NCBI GenBank assembly: GCA_021731365.1 | Contig: JAKFXL010000016.1 | Coordinates: 124,001-188,000, forward strand | DNA length: 64,000 bases | From: Gammaproteobacteria bacterium | GTDB taxonomy: Bacteria; Pseudomonadota; Gammaproteobacteria; Tenderiales; Tenderiaceae | Reading direction: 5' to 3' | Shown here: positions 63,031-64,000 of the stretch, piece after piece | How the letters are laid out: the number at the start of each line of letters is the position of its first letter | Numbering within the stretch: position 1 is the first letter of the stretch | The notes under the pieces: model-generated | What the model saw: the letters and a program-made list of their open reading frames with translations, nothing else | Database searches by the model: none | What the model was told of the DNA's origin: nothing | Position numbers and translations under genes: made by a program

Positions 63031-64000
63031 CTACTCGCCCAGCTCTGGATTGAAGGCGATGAGGTGGTCGGTGACCAGACAGATACCGATGGCCTGGCCG
63101 ATGGCGTGGTTGTGGTGGCTGGGGACCAGCGAGAGTATCTGCACACCGCTTTTGAGTTGTAGGGTGTAGAGGATGTCAGCCCCCTGAAACGCTTTGTCGA
63201 TGACGGCGGCGGTTAAGGGGCTGGCGTCGTCATGCACGATATCGTCGGGGCGCAGCAGCAGATCCACCACACAGCCACGGGCGCAGGGGGAGTGCAGCTC
63301 CCCTTCCAGAATACCCAGCTCGGTCTCAACCCGGCTGCCCTCCAGCACCACCCCCTGCAGGAATACCCCTTTGCCAATAAAATCAGCGACAAAGCGATTA
63401 ACGGGACGGTGGTATAGATTGTAGGCGCTGTCCCACTGCTGGATATGGCCCTGATGCATGATGGCGATGTCATCGGCCACGGCAAAGGCCTCATGTTGAT
63501 CATGGGTCACCATCAGCGCTGTTGTGCCTTCACGTTTGATGATCTCCCGGACGTCGTGGCAGAGCCGTTCGCGCAGCTCCACATCGAGATTCGAAAAGGG
63601 TTCATCCAGCAGCAGCAGTTGTGGCCGGGGGGCCAGCGCACGGGCCAGGGCAATGCGCTGCTGCTGGCCGCCGGAGAGCTGGTGGGGATAGAGTTTGGCC
63701 GCTTCGTTGAGGCCGATCAGGGTCAACAACTCATCCTGGCGTATTTTACGTTCGGTGCGGCTGAGTTTATGCAGACCAAAGCCGATGTTCTGTTCCGCCG
63801 TCAGGTGTGGAAAGAGGGCGTAATCCTGGAAGACCATGCCGATGCGGCGCTGCTCGGCAGGCAGGTGGTGTTGTGGGGTGCTGACCGGCTCGCCGTTGAT
63901 CACAATCTCACCGCCGCTGATCTCCTCAAACCCGGCAATGCAGCGCAGCACAGTAGTTTTGCCGCAGCCACTGGGGCCGAGCAGGCAGCCGATACGGCCA
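63031..64000 (-). CDS. ABC importer ATP-binding subunit (PotA/FbpC type), N-terminus outside window
   Basis: The frame is open to the window edge; Walker A GPSGCGKTTVLRCIAGFEEI lies at about 63925-63985. Then come the Q-loop (FQDYALFPHLT), signature LSGGQQQRIALARALAPRPQ, Walker B LLLLDEPFSNLD and the H-loop MVTHDQHEAF. A C-terminal TOBE-like beta domain (VDLLLRPDDIVHDD) follows. This matches ATPases for iron(III), spermidine or similar solutes. The upstream permease and binding-protein genes are beyond the window. The gene ends 5 bases before the cyclase start. Confidence 0.9.
   Translation of the reverse strand, partial: GRIGCLLGPSGCGKTTVLRCIAGFEEISGGEIVINGEPVSTPQHHLPAEQRRIGMVFQDYALFPHLTAEQNIGFGLHKLSRTERKIRQDELLTLIGLNEAAKLYPHQLSGGQQQRIALARALAPRPQLLLLDEPFSNLDVELRERLCHDVREIIKREGTTALMVTHDQHEAFAVADDIAIMHQGHIQQWDSAYNLYHRPVNRFVADFIGKGVFLQGVVLEGSRVETELGILEGELHSPCARGCVVDLLLRPDDIVHDDASPLTAAVIDKAFQGADILYTLQLKSGVQILSLVPSHHNHAIGQAIGICLVTDHLIAFNPELGE

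Overview
The window looks like a gammaproteobacterial chromosome. The evidence is the conserved order thrS-infC-rpmI-rplT-pheS-pheT-ihfA-merR followed by tRNA-Pro, tRNA-Val just before thrS, and uvrC-pgsA followed by tRNA-Gly and tRNA-Cys. A PEP-CTERM protein and an EpsL-type outer-membrane protein beside a large exopolysaccharide (EPS) locus point to an aquatic, sediment or biofilm bacterium. Genus cannot be told from the sequence.

1-6.3 kb is an accessory edge. The 3' part of an Rhs polymorphic-toxin gene is followed by its putative immunity gene and then two displaced Rhs C-terminal tips, each with its own small putative immunity gene. A strong two-way terminator separates these from a toxin-antitoxin pair whose ParE/RelE-like toxin has an in-frame stop.

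6.3-25.3 kb is core chromosome: glgX, the translation operon (infC uses an ATC start), radA, ppk, a family 5 uracil-DNA glycosylase, uvrC, pgsA and four tRNAs.

25.6-27.6 kb starts with a sigma-54-like promoter ahead of a PEP-CTERM protein. Next come a small gene with the canonical lasso-peptide leader motif and an HPr-kinase-like protein.

27.9-51.2 kb is the EPS locus. A plus-strand block begins with the priming transferase and rmlD. At the end of rmlD lies a 27-codon rmlB remnant that marks a junction. An AT-rich cassette follows with flippase, polymerase, two pyruvyl-transferase-like proteins, an FrhB-like protein, glycosyltransferases and a complete GDP-D-glycero-alpha-D-manno-heptose set (hddA, gmhA, hddC, gmhB). 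A convergent minus-strand block carries epsL, a Wza-like export protein, a Wzc-like kinase, a PHP phosphatase, a TPR protein, an O-antigen ligase-like protein and a nucleotidyltransferase.

51.3-63.0 kb holds the rest of an apparent lasso-peptide machinery: ABC exporter, PqqD-like recognition protein and B2 protease on the plus strand, and an asparagine-synthase-like cyclase on the minus strand. A four-gene putative restriction/defence island (MmeI-like methyltransferase, RhuM, superfamily 2 helicase, GIY-YIG nuclease) lies between protease and cyclase. The window ends inside an ABC importer ATPase gene.

The most striking whole-window pattern is a lasso-peptide pathway in three pieces. Precursor and kinase lie left of the EPS locus, exporter, recognition protein and protease lie right of it, and the cyclase lies beyond the defence island. 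The precursor sits in the same transcription unit as a PEP-CTERM surface protein.
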